A DNA stretch of 64,000 bases, from NCBI RefSeq assembly GCF_900106015.1, contig NZ_LT629797.1, positions 3,968,001 through 4,032,000 of the forward strand, given 5' to 3'. The notes beneath the pieces are model-generated. The model saw nothing but the letters and a program-made list of their open reading frames with translations. It had not been told where the DNA came from and made no database searches. Positions 18,090 through 25,944 of this stretch are shown piece by piece. The position numbers and the translations under genes were made by a program. Positions within the stretch are counted from its first letter, which is position 1; the number at the start of each line of letters is the position of its first letter. This DNA comes from Pseudomonas sihuiensis (GTDB lineage: Bacteria; Pseudomonadota; Gammaproteobacteria; Pseudomonadales; Pseudomonadaceae).

Positions 18090-19172
18090 ATGCATCTTCG
18101 TTCGCTGCTCCTCCTGCCCCTGCTCGCCTTCGGCCTCATCGGCTGCAAGGACGACTCCGCGCCGGCCGACCAGGCCGCAGCCCCCGCCCAGACCTTCCAC
18201 TGGAAGATGGTCACCACCTGGCCGAAGAACGCACCCGGCACCGGCACCGCAGCCGAACGCCTGGCCGAGCGCGTCAACGCCATGAGCGCCGGGCGCCTGA
18301 CCATCAAGGTCTATGCCGCTGGCGAGCTGGTGCCGGCGCTGGAAGTGTTCGACGCGGTGTCGCGCGGCACGGCCGAACTCGGCCACGGCACGCCCTACTA
18401 CTGGAAGGGCAAGGTGCCGGCCGCACAGTTCTTCGGTGCGGTGCCCTTCGGCCTGTCCACCCTGGAAATGAACGCCTGGCTGAACAAAGGCGGCGGCCAG
18501 GCGCTGTGGGACGAAGCCTATGCACCGTTCGGCCTCAAGCCGCTGACGGCGGGCAACAGCACCATGCAGATGGGCGGCTGGTTCAACAAGGAAATCAACA
18601 GCCTGGCTGACATCAAAGGCCTGAAGATCCGTATGCCGGGCCTCGGCGGCGAAGTCTGGAGCCGCCTGGGTGCGACCACCGTGGTGATGCCGGGTGGCGA
18701 AATCTTCACCGCACTGCAGACCGGCGCCATCGACGCCACCGACTGGGTCAGCCCCTACAACGACCTGGCCTTCGGCCTGCAGAAGGCCGCCAAGTATTAC
18801 TACTACCCCGGCTGGCAGGAGCCGCAATCGGTGCTCGAACTCTTGATCAACCAGAAGGCATTCGATGCGCTGCCGGCCGACCTGCAGGCCATCGTCACCG
18901 AAGCGGCACGCGCAGCGACCCAGGACATGATGGACGACTACGTCTACCACAACGCCCTGGCGCTGGACGAACTGAAGAAGAGCGGCACGCTGCTCAAGCG
19001 ATTCCCCGACGAGGTGCTGCGGGCCATGCAAAACGAGAGCGAACAGGTGCTCGGCGACCTAGCCGCGCAGAGCGAACTCAACGGCCGCATCTGGGCCTCG
19101 ATGCAAGCCTTCCAGGCGCTGGCCACCTCGATGCAGGCGCTGTCGGAAAAGGAGCTGTACGACTGGCGCTGA
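18090..19172 (+). CDS. TRAP transporter solute-binding lipoprotein, copy 2
   Basis: A 360-residue paralogue of the preceding gene. Most positions are identical over the whole mature region, including WKMVTTWPKN, RLAERVNAMSAGRLTIKVYA, PYYWKGKVPAAQFFGAVPFG and GLKIRMPGLGGEVWSRLGA. The lipobox is FGLIGC. Differences concentrate in the signal peptide, the linker after the lipid Cys and the C-terminal helices. Tandem duplication is the simplest origin. Changes near the pocket (VGPYND to VSPYND, ITVNLPGG to TTVVMPGG) suggest the copies may differ in ligand preference. Confidence 0.9.
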   Translation: MHLRSLLLLPLLAFGLIGCKDDSAPADQAAAPAQTFHWKMVTTWPKNAPGTGTAAERLAERVNAMSAGRLTIKVYAAGELVPALEVFDAVSRGTAELGHGTPYYWKGKVPAAQFFGAVPFGLSTLEMNAWLNKGGGQALWDEAYAPFGLKPLTAGNSTMQMGGWFNKEINSLADIKGLKIRMPGLGGEVWSRLGATTVVMPGGEIFTALQTGAIDATDWVSPYNDLAFGLQKAAKYYYYPGWQEPQSVLELLINQKAFDALPADLQAIVTEAARAATQDMMDDYVYHNALALDELKKSGTLLKRFPDEVLRAMQNESEQVLGDLAAQSELNGRIWASMQAFQALATSMQALSEKELYDWR

Positions 19173-19199
19173 GCCGCTCAGGGTTATAGCCCTTACCCT

Positions 19200-19264
19200 T
19201 GTGGGAGCCCCGCTCCGGGGCGAAGCTGTATTACCTCAGGTTCGCGGCGGGGCGCCGCTCCTAC
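19200..19264. repeat. REP-type inverted repeat after the TRAP receptor genes
   Basis: GTGGGAGCCCCGCTCCGGGG at 19201 is answered by GCGGCGGGGCGCCGCTCCTAC near 19244-19264. This is the common Pseudomonas REP arrangement (GTGGGAG...CTCCTAC) and can fold as paired hairpins. No gene is seen in 19173-19349. Confidence 0.7.
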
Positions 19265-19349
19265 CCGTTCGGCGCGGCCACATCTGACCTATCGGGCTCC
19301 GTTTGTCGTTCCAGGCTGCGCCTCATGCCCTGGCGGCCATACTTCACGG

Positions 19350-19931
19350 ATGAAAAACAAGCCGACCGACCCCGCCCACATTCTTGATAACGCCCTGCAA
19401 CTGGCCGACGTCTGCGGCTGGGAGCGCCTGCACCTGTTCGACGTCGCCGCCGCGCTCGACATCGGCCTGGACGATATCGCCCGTCACTACCGCGACAAAG
19501 ACGATCTGGTGGAGGCCTGGTTCGACCGCGCCGACCTGGCCATGCTCGGCCACGCCAGAAATCCCGATTTGCAAGGTCTGAACGCCGAACAACGTCTGGA
19601 AAGCTGCCTGCTGGCCTGGCTCGACAGCCTCGCTACCCACCGGGCCGTCACCGGACAGATGCTGCTGTACAAGCTCGAACCCGGGCATATCCACCTGCAG
19701 GTGCTCGGCCTGATGCGCATCAGCCGCACCGTGCAGTGGTGGCGCGAAGCCGCTGGCCGGCAAAGCCTGCACCTGCGCCGCATCGCCGAGGAAACCCTGC
19801 TCACCGGCGCCTACCTGCGCAGCTTCGTGCACTGGCTGCGCCATCCCGAAGAAGACGCAGCAACCTTCCGCGCCTTTCTGCGTGGCCAACTACGCTGCGG
19901 TCCGCTGCCTCTACTGCTGCAACGCCCGTAG
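19350..19931 (+). CDS. TetR-like transcriptional regulator
   Basis: A 193-residue protein. Residues 8-55 look like a divergent TetR helix-turn-helix (ILDNALQLADVCGWERLHLFDVAAALDIGLDDIARHYRDKDDLVEAWF). The rest is helical ligand-binding or dimer domain. The stop codon TAG lies inside the downstream palindromic repeat (19928-19988), so the repeat has fixed the C-terminus. No obvious target gene is coupled to it. HTH assignment is good; the ligand is unknown. Confidence 0.75.
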   Translation: MKNKPTDPAHILDNALQLADVCGWERLHLFDVAAALDIGLDDIARHYRDKDDLVEAWFDRADLAMLGHARNPDLQGLNAEQRLESCLLAWLDSLATHRAVTGQMLLYKLEPGHIHLQVLGLMRISRTVQWWREAAGRQSLHLRRIAEETLLTGAYLRSFVHWLRHPEEDAATFRAFLRGQLRCGPLPLLLQRP

Positions 19932-19988
19932 CACGGATGAAATCCGGGGCCATGGTTGCGGGCCTTCCCGGATTGCATCCGGGCTACG
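19928..19988. repeat. REP-type inverted repeat overlapping the TetR stop codon
   Basis: GTAGCACGGATGAAATCCGG and CCCGGATTGCATCCGGGCTA form a degenerate inverted pair, the third copy of the element also present at 2708-2764 and 5875-5936. Its left end supplies the TAG stop of the TetR-like gene. Confidence 0.78.
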
Positions 19989-20107
19989 CGGACAAATCGC
20001 AGGGTGCTCGCCCTACAGGCAAAAGCCGGAAACATTCTGTCACTGGTCATGCCCACCCATGACGGGCAAGATGCCTACCAAGCTTTTCCACAAGAGAGAA
20101 AACCGTG

Positions 20108-20962
20108 ATGCAGCGTTTCCTCAGTATCGCCATGGTGCTGTGCCTGGCACTGACCTTCAGCTTCGAAGCCCACGCCAAACGTTTTGGCGGTGGCAAATCC
20201 TTCGGCTCCGCGCCCAGCCACCAGACCCGCCAGGCCACGCCGCCGGCGCAGTCGGCTGCCCAGGCACCCGGTCGTCAACAGCCTGCCGCTGCCGCCAGCG
20301 GCGCTTCGCGCTGGCTCGGCCCGCTGGCCGGTCTGGCCGCCGGTGGCCTGCTGGCCTCGATGTTCATGGGTGATGGTTTCGAAGGCCTGCAGATCATGGA
20401 CATGCTGATCTTCGGCCTGATCGCCTTCCTGCTGTTCCGTTTCCTCGCCGCTCGTCGCGCCCGCCAACAGCCACAAATGGCTGCTGCCGGTGCGCCGTAC
20501 CAGCGTGAAATGCCGAACGCCGACAACGCGCCGGCCGCTGGCAGCAATATCTTCGGTGGTCGCCTGGCCTCGGCCGCTCCGGTGATCAACGCCCCGGCCT
20601 GGTTCAACGAGCAGAGCTTCATCGCCGCCGGTCGCGAGCACTTCATGAACCTGCAGCAGCACTGGGACGCCGACGAGATGGACAAGATCTCCGAGTTCGT
20701 CACCCCGCAACTGCTGGAGTTCCTCAAGCGCGAGCGCGCCGAACTGGGTGACGGCTTCCAGTCCACTTACGTCGATAACCTCGACGTGCAACTCGATGGT
20801 GTCGACGATAACGCCGAGAAGACCATCGCCACCCTGACCTTCAGCGGTGTGTCGAAGACTTCGCGCTTCGACCAGGGCGAGCCGTTCAGCGAAAGCTGGC
20901 GCCTGGAGCGCGCCCAGGGCGACAACCAGCCCTGGCTGATCGCCGGCATTCGCCAGAACTGA
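20108..20962 (+). CDS. Tim44-like domain protein, exported or membrane-anchored
   Basis: A 284-residue protein. It has a signal peptide (MQRFLSIAMVLCLALTFSFE) ending near AHA, a low-complexity Gly/Ser/Gln/Ala region rich in basic residues (about 23-65), and a hydrophobic segment around 72-115. The C-terminal Tim44-like domain covers about 160-284 (FIAAGREHFMNLQQHWDADEMDKISEFVTPQLLEFLKRE). Bacterial Tim44-like proteins are thought to be membrane-associated, but their role is not settled. The ATG at 20108 is preferred to the GTG just before it. It is followed by a strong terminator. Confidence 0.85.
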   Translation: MQRFLSIAMVLCLALTFSFEAHAKRFGGGKSFGSAPSHQTRQATPPAQSAAQAPGRQQPAAAASGASRWLGPLAGLAAGGLLASMFMGDGFEGLQIMDMLIFGLIAFLLFRFLAARRARQQPQMAAAGAPYQREMPNADNAPAAGSNIFGGRLASAAPVINAPAWFNEQSFIAAGREHFMNLQQHWDADEMDKISEFVTPQLLEFLKRERAELGDGFQSTYVDNLDVQLDGVDDNAEKTIATLTFSGVSKTSRFDQGEPFSESWRLERAQGDNQPWLIAGIRQN

Positions 20963-20980
20963 TCGCTACGGCGCACTGAA

Positions 20981-21006
20981 AACCCGGGCTTGCCCGGGTT
21001 TTTTTA
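20981..21006 (+). terminator. Rho-independent terminator after the Tim44-like gene
   Basis: AACCCGGGC and GCCCGGGTT make a perfect 9 bp stem with a very short loop, then a run of seven T. The site ends the 20108-20962 transcript. Confidence 0.95.
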
Positions 21007-21053
21007 TTTCGGCATTTGCCGGTTATCGCGGCTGAAGCCGCTCCTACAGCCCA

Positions 21054-21524
21054 TCACGATGGATCGGTAGCCGCCCGGCGCATGCCGATATGCGGGATGT
21101 CATCCTCCAGGTACACCTCGCTCACCGCCGCGAAACCGTAACGCCCGTAGTAACCCTGCAGATGCGCCTGCGCCGACAGATACACCGGCACGCCCGGCCA
21201 ACGCTGGTGACACTCGAGCAGCGCCTGCTCCATCAGCCGGTGACCCAGCCCGGTGCCGCGCGCCCGCTCGGCGATCACCACCCGACCGATCACCACCTCG
21301 CCTTCCATACGCTGCGGATCGAGCAGGCGCAGATAGCCCACCAGCCCCGACTCGTCACGCGCCAGCAGGTGGCAGGTGTCACCGACCAGGTCCTGACCAT
21401 CGGTTTCCAGATAGGGACAGTTCTGCTCGACCACGAACACCTGGGTGCGCAGCGCCAGCAGCTCATAGAGGGTGGCGGTATCGAGTTCGCTGTGGTGCAG
21501 GCAGTACCAGGCAAGAGGTGACAT
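21054..21524 (-). CDS. ElaA-like GNAT acetyltransferase
   Basis: A 156-residue single-domain GNAT protein of the ElaA group. The acetyl-CoA site is IGRVVIAERARGTGLGHRLMEQAL (about 79-102), with the R/Q-x-x-G-x-G/A pattern as RGTGLG. The N-terminal part LYELLALRTQVFVVEQNCPYLETDGQD is typical of ElaA. The ATG at 21524 gives the family's normal start (MSPLAWYCLHHSELD); upstream extension reads poorly. The substrate is unknown. Confidence 0.88.
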   Translation of the reverse strand: MSPLAWYCLHHSELDTATLYELLALRTQVFVVEQNCPYLETDGQDLVGDTCHLLARDESGLVGYLRLLDPQRMEGEVVIGRVVIAERARGTGLGHRLMEQALLECHQRWPGVPVYLSAQAHLQGYYGRYGFAAVSEVYLEDDIPHIGMRRAATDPS

Positions 21525-21629
21525 CAAAGGGCTCCGCAAAAGCGCCAGTATGCCGTGACGTCGACATGTTTTCATTCTGCCGGCCAGCTACTGTATAAAG
21601 CCGATCCCCCCTGATGAGGAGCCGACGCC

Positions 21630-22037
21630 GTGGAAGAAGTCATCGAACAGCTGCGCGAACTCAACGAGCCGGTACCGGTACCGCTGGAGCTGCCGGAAGA
21701 AGAGACCCTGGTGGAAATTCAGGAGCAGATCCTCATTCACTTGCCCTTCGAGCTGCGCGAATACCTGCTCAAGGTCAGTGATGTGGTCTACGGCCGCCTG
21801 GAGCCAGTGACCGCCAGTGATCCGCAATCGCACACCTACCTGCCCGAAGTCGCCGCCGAAGCCTGGAGCCTCGGCCTGCCACGCGATCTGGTGCCGCTGT
21901 GCCAGGACGGCCGCGACTACTACGCCGTGGATGTGGAAGGGCAGGTCTGGCTATGGGATGGCGACGAAGGCGAGCTGACCGACGAAAGCTGGGACTCGGT
22001 CTGGCACTGGTGCCGCGACGTCTGGCTGGAGAGCTGA
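21630..22037 (+). CDS. SMI1/KNR4 (SUKH-type) family protein
   Basis: A 135-residue acidic protein. The segment LPFELREYLLKVSDVVYGRLEP...WSLGLPRDLVPLCQDGRDYYAVDVEGQVWLWDGDEGE is the SMI1/KNR4 pattern. Bacterial members of the SUKH superfamily often serve as immunity proteins, but stand-alone housekeeping members are common in Pseudomonas. There is no toxin gene next to it, so I favour the latter. The start is GTG at 21630 with a strong ribosome site (GAGGAG) nine bases upstream. Confidence 0.82.
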   Translation: MEEVIEQLRELNEPVPVPLELPEEETLVEIQEQILIHLPFELREYLLKVSDVVYGRLEPVTASDPQSHTYLPEVAAEAWSLGLPRDLVPLCQDGRDYYAVDVEGQVWLWDGDEGELTDESWDSVWHWCRDVWLES

Positions 22038-22045
22038 CGACAAAG

Positions 22046-22119
22046 CCTTGTCGCCGCTGAAGCGCCTCCCACAGTTGGCAGCCGCACGTGACCCCGTGGG
22101 AGGGACTTCAGCCGCGACC
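22046..22119. repeat. Inverted REP pair between the SMI1 and GntR genes
   Basis: CGCTGAAGCGCCTCCCACAG near 22051 and GTGGGAGGGACTTCAGCCGC near 22097 are inverted copies of the GCGGCTGAAGCCCCTCCCAC REP unit, separated by about 25 bases. The flanking genes converge, so the pair sits where two transcripts end. Confidence 0.75.
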
Positions 22120-22145
22120 GGCACAACACATCAGCCAAACCCGGC

Positions 22146-22799
22146 TCACACCTCGCCCTGCTCCAACGCCAGCAGGTTGAGCAAAAACCGCGCGAAATAC
22201 AGCAGATCCTGCTCCATGGCCTGACGTGCGCCCTTGGCGTCGCCGGCCTCGATGGCGGCGAAGGCGTCTTCATGAAAGTCGTTGAGCCGTAGCGACAGGT
22301 CGGCGCCGGTAAAAAGCCGGTTGAAGAAGGGGCCGATCTGCAGCCATAGCGACTCGATCGAACGCATCAGCACCGGGTTGCCGCAGGCGCCGTACAGGTG
22401 CAGGTGAAACTGGCTGTTGGCGTTGAGGTAGTCCTGCACCTGGCGCGTCTCGATGGCCACATCCATGCGTTGCACGCAGTCCCGCAGCAGGGCCAGGTCG
22501 TCGCGGCTCAGGCTTGGCGTGGCCAACTCCACTGCCAGGCCTTCCAGCGCCAGGCGCACCTGAAAGATGTTCTCGTAACGTTCGCGGGTCATCGACGGGA
22601 CCCGCACGGAGCGCTGCTGCTCACCCTCCAGCACGCCCTCGGCCACCAGCCGCTGCAGGGCCGCGCGAACCGGCATCGGGCTGGTGCCCCATTGTGCCGC
22701 GAGGTCACGGATCTTCAACCGCTCCCCAGGTTGAAAGCGCCCTGCCAGCAGGCCCGAGCGGATGTTCTGATACAGCTGTTCCTGCAGATTGTCAGCCAT
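22146..22799 (-). CDS. GntR-family (FCD domain) transcriptional regulator
   Basis: A 217-residue regulator of the FadR subfamily. The winged helix is at about 8-72 (QNIRSGLLAGRFQPGERLKIRDLAAQWGTSPMPVRAALQRLVAEGVLE). The all-helical FCD ligand domain covers about 80-210 and has the expected His and Asp residues of the metal site (NSQFHLHLYGA, NDFHEDAFAAI). It is divergent from the aminotransferase gene, and two palindromic operators lie between them. That makes it the likely local repressor of the aminotransferase-ligase pair. Effector unknown. Confidence 0.92.
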   Translation of the reverse strand: MADNLQEQLYQNIRSGLLAGRFQPGERLKIRDLAAQWGTSPMPVRAALQRLVAEGVLEGEQQRSVRVPSMTRERYENIFQVRLALEGLAVELATPSLSRDDLALLRDCVQRMDVAIETRQVQDYLNANSQFHLHLYGACGNPVLMRSIESLWLQIGPFFNRLFTGADLSLRLNDFHEDAFAAIEAGDAKGARQAMEQDLLYFARFLLNLLALEQGEV

Positions 22800-22932
22800 G
22801 CGCTACCTCCCTCGGTGGCGCCGGCAGTTGAGCAAGGGTCAGGCTACAGTCACGCATGAAAGGCTCCAGTGAGAAATGTGGCGAGTCTACGTCAGGAACT
22901 GATTTTGTGTGAAAAATGGCTGAACATGAAAT

Positions 22933-22949
22933 ATTTCGTGATCACAAAT
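22933..22949. promoter_or_regulatory. Palindromic operator 1 for the GntR regulator
   Basis: ATTTCGTGATCACAAAT is a 17 bp inverted repeat with one mismatched pair, centred on GTGATCAC. Its centre lies 62 bp from that of the stronger operator at 22994-23013, about six helical turns, so the two sites face the same side of the DNA. Location between divergent GntR and aminotransferase genes supports the role. Confidence 0.7.
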
Positions 22950-22993
22950 ACATCTTTAATGGCAAAAATCCTGAGCTCTATAAGACCATTTAC

Positions 22994-23013
22994 TATTTTG
23001 TGATCACAAAATA
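22994..23013. promoter_or_regulatory. Palindromic operator 2 for the GntR regulator
   Basis: TATTTTGTGATCACAAAATA is a perfect 20 bp palindrome that ends 33 bp before the aminotransferase ATG. The GTGATCAC core with A/T flanks resembles FCD-type GntR operators (TTGT-type half sites). It would overlap the promoter or early transcribed region of the aminotransferase operon. Confidence 0.8.
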
Positions 23014-23046
23014 TCATGCCTGTAGCGTCCAATCGAGGTAAGACCC

Positions 23047-24441
23047 ATGACCACCGCCAGTGGTATCAGCCCAATCGCCGTTGATCGTTTCGTCGCTGCC
23101 GAGCGCGAACTGTTCCTGTCCCGCAATCCGAAGTCCGTGGCCCTGGCCGAACGCGCCCGCCACTCGCTGTACGGCGGCGTACCGATGCACTGGATGGCCG
23201 ATTGGTCGACGCCGGTGCCACTGTTCGTCGAACGTGCCAAGGGCGCACGTTTCTTCGATGTGGACGGTCACGAGCACATCGACTTCTGCCTGGGCGACAC
23301 CGGCACCATGTTCGGCCACTCGCCCGACCCGGTCGCGCGCGCCCTCGCCGAGCAAGCGAACAATGGCCTGACCACCATGCTGCCGGGCGAGGACGCTGTG
23401 GTTTGCGGCGAGCTGCTGGCCCAGCGCTTCGGCCTGCCCTACTGGCAGGTGACCGCCACCGCCACCGATTCCAACCGCTACGTGCTGCGCTGGGCGCGTG
23501 CCATTACTCAGCGCAAGACCCTGCTGGTGTTCGACGGCTGCTACCACGGCACCGTCGACGACGTGATGGTGCGCGAACGCGATGGCCAGACCGTGCACCG
23601 CTCCGGCTTGGTCGGCCAGGCCTATGACCTGACCGAGCACAGCCGCGCCATTCCCTTCAACGACGTCGCAGCGCTGGAAGCCGCATTGGCTCAGGGCGAC
23701 GTCTGCGCCCTGCTCTGCGAGCCGGCGATGACCAACATCGGCATGGTCCTACCCGATCCGGGCTTCATGCAGAAGTGCCGCGAGCTGACGCGCAAGTACG
23801 GCAGCCTGCTGATCATCGACGAAACCCACACCATCTCCACCGACATCGGCGGCTGCACGCGGCTGTGGGGCCTCGACCCGGACTTCTTCGTGGTCGGTAA
23901 ACCCATCGCCGGTGGCGTGCCCTGCGGCATCTTCGGTTGCAGCGCAGCGATGGCCGACGCCATGACTAAGGCGCGTCAGCGCGCCAGTGAAGAAAGCCAC
24001 GGTCACGGCCACAGCGGCATGGGCACCACCCTGTCGGCCAACGCCCTGGCCATGCACTGCATGCGTGCCAACCTGGAACAGGTGATGACCCAGGCCGCCT
24101 ATGACCACATGCTGCCGCTGGCGGCGCGCCTGGCCGAGGGCTTGCGCCAGTTGATTGGCAAGCACGACCTGAACTGGTCGGTGACCGAGCTGGGCGCACG
24201 CTGCGAATTCCAGTTCTGCGCCACCCCGCCGCGCACCGGCGCCGAGGCCGAAGCGGCGTTCCATGACGAGCTGCAGATGGCCCTGCACCTGTACCTGATC
24301 AACCGCGGCATCCTGATCACCCCGTTCCACAACATGACCCTGTGCTGCCCAAGCACCACCGAGGCCGATGTGGACAAATTGATCGCCATGCTCGATACGG
24401 CCCTCACCGAGCTACTGGCCATTCCCGGCGCCCGTGAGTGA
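23047..24441 (+). CDS. Class III (glutamate-1-semialdehyde-like) aminotransferase
   Basis: A 464-residue PLP enzyme of fold type I, subgroup II. The PLP-binding Asp is in LIIDETHT (Asp near 259) and the catalytic Lys is in FVVGKPIAGGVPCG (near 286). The sequence FCLGDTGTMFGHSPDPVARALAEQ is typical of glutamate-1-semialdehyde mutase relatives. It is not hemL itself: the length and C-terminus differ, and it is paired with a glutamine-synthetase-like ligase. A strong ribosome site (GAGGTAAG) precedes the ATG. The pair suggests catabolism of an amine or amino acid; the substrate is unknown. GntR control is likely. Confidence 0.85.
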   Translation: MTTASGISPIAVDRFVAAERELFLSRNPKSVALAERARHSLYGGVPMHWMADWSTPVPLFVERAKGARFFDVDGHEHIDFCLGDTGTMFGHSPDPVARALAEQANNGLTTMLPGEDAVVCGELLAQRFGLPYWQVTATATDSNRYVLRWARAITQRKTLLVFDGCYHGTVDDVMVRERDGQTVHRSGLVGQAYDLTEHSRAIPFNDVAALEAALAQGDVCALLCEPAMTNIGMVLPDPGFMQKCRELTRKYGSLLIIDETHTISTDIGGCTRLWGLDPDFFVVGKPIAGGVPCGIFGCSAAMADAMTKARQRASEESHGHGHSGMGTTLSANALAMHCMRANLEQVMTQAAYDHMLPLAARLAEGLRQLIGKHDLNWSVTELGARCEFQFCATPPRTGAEAEAAFHDELQMALHLYLINRGILITPFHNMTLCCPSTTEADVDKLIAMLDTALTELLAIPGARE

Positions 24442-24446
24442 TACCC

Positions 24447-24495
24447 GTGGGAGGGGCTTCAGCGGCGACAATCGCGGCTGAAGCCCCTCCCACAG
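24447..24495. repeat. REP hairpin between aminotransferase and ligase genes
   Basis: GTGGGAGGGGCTTCAGCGGC and GCGGCTGAAGCCCCTCCCAC form an almost perfect inverted pair with a loop of about eight bases. It lies inside a putative operon, so it may lower or process read-through to the ligase gene, as described for intra-operon REP elements. Confidence 0.85.
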
Positions 24496-24532
24496 GATGA
24501 ACTGCGCCCCACGACCCTTTGCGAGAACCGCC

Positions 24533-25900
24533 ATGCAATTCGCCAATCCCCAGGAAGCCCGCGACTTCCTCGAACGCCACCCCGACGTACGCAGCATCGA
24601 GCTGATGTTGATCGACGCCAACGGCATCCCGCGCGGCAAGCTGCTGCACCGCGACGAACTGCTGGCCATCTACGAGAACGGCCGACCGCTGCCCAGCTCG
24701 ATCCTGTCACTGACCATCCAGGGCGAGGACGTCGAGGAAAGCGGCCTGGTCTGGGAAGTGGCCGACGCCGACTGCTGGACCTACCCGCTACCCGGCAGCC
24801 TGACCCTGCAACCCTGGCGCACGGTGCCCACCGGCCAGCTGCAGGTGAGCATGCATCCGACTCAAGGCCTGCCGGCCACGCCGGGCGACCCACGCCATGT
24901 GCTGGCGCGCACCATCGACGCGCTCAAGGCCGACGGCTATCACCCGGTAATGGCGGTGGAGCTGGAGTTCTACCTGCTGGACAAGCAGCGCGACGCCAAT
25001 GGTCGCCCGCAGCCCGCCGTGCAGATGAACGGTGTGCGCCCGCAGGCGCCGCAGGTCTACGGCGTGTATGAGCTGGAGCAGATGCAGCCGTTCCTCGACG
25101 ACCTCTACGCCGCCTGCGAAGTACAGGGTTTGCCCGTGCGTACGGCGATCTCCGAGTACGCCCCCGGCCAGCTCGAGCTGACCCTGGAACACCGCTTCGA
25201 TGCGCTGCAGGCGGTGGACGAAGGCGTGCGCTACAAGCGCCTGGTCAAGGGCGTGGCGAACAAGCACGGGCTGCAGGCCTGCTTCATGGCCAAGCCGTTC
25301 GGCGACCTGGCCGGCAGCGGCATGCATATGCACGTGTCACTGGCCGATGCCGAAGGCAACAACCTGATGGCCTCGGAAGACCCGTACGGCACGCCGCTGC
25401 TGCGCCATGCCATTGGCGGCATGATGGCCACGCTCAACGATGCCCTGGCGATCTTCTGCCCCAATGCCAACTCCTTCCGCCGCTTCCAGGCCAACAGCTA
25501 CGCGCCGCTGGCCAAGAGCTGGGGGGTGAACAACCGCACCGTATCCTTCCGCGTGCCGGGCGGGCCGGCCAACAGCCGCCACGTCGAGCACCGCATCTGC
25601 GGCGCCGACGCCAACCCCTACCTGGCCGCGGCGGCGATCCTCGCCGGCATCCACAAGGGCATCCGCGAGCAGATCGACCCGGGCGCGGCCATTGTTGGCA
25701 ACGGCTACGAGCAGGCCCGCGAAACCCTGCCCACCGACTGGCTCACCGCCCTGCGCAATCTGCAAAGCTCGAACTGGGCGCGCGAGGCGCTGGGCGAGGA
25801 CTTCCTCAAGGTGTTCCTGGCGATCAAATGGGCCGAGTACCGCCAATTCATGGGGGAAGTGGGTGAGCAGGATTGGCGCTGGTACCTGAGTCACGCCTGA
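24533..25900 (+). CDS. Glutamine synthetase family ligase (PuuA-like)
   Basis: A 455-residue type I glutamine synthetase-fold enzyme. The metal and ATP site is seen in MAVELEFYLLD (ExE, about 138-148), EYAPGQLELTLEHRF and GSGMHMHVSL. The KSWGVNNRTVSFRVPGG segment and the final EYRQF region are typical of gamma-glutamylpolyamine synthetases (PuuA/SpuI). No adenylylation loop Tyr is evident. With the upstream aminotransferase it may process a polyamine or other amine. The ATG at 24533 gives the family's normal start (MQFANPQEARDFLERHP); an upstream in-frame ATG would read into repeat sequence. Confidence 0.85.
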   Translation: MQFANPQEARDFLERHPDVRSIELMLIDANGIPRGKLLHRDELLAIYENGRPLPSSILSLTIQGEDVEESGLVWEVADADCWTYPLPGSLTLQPWRTVPTGQLQVSMHPTQGLPATPGDPRHVLARTIDALKADGYHPVMAVELEFYLLDKQRDANGRPQPAVQMNGVRPQAPQVYGVYELEQMQPFLDDLYAACEVQGLPVRTAISEYAPGQLELTLEHRFDALQAVDEGVRYKRLVKGVANKHGLQACFMAKPFGDLAGSGMHMHVSLADAEGNNLMASEDPYGTPLLRHAIGGMMATLNDALAIFCPNANSFRRFQANSYAPLAKSWGVNNRTVSFRVPGGPANSRHVEHRICGADANPYLAAAAILAGIHKGIREQIDPGAAIVGNGYEQARETLPTDWLTALRNLQSSNWAREALGEDFLKVFLAIKWAEYRQFMGEVGEQDWRWYLSHA

Positions 25901-25944
25901 GTCGGACAGGTGGATGAAAAAGCGTCATCCACCCTACGCTCAGC

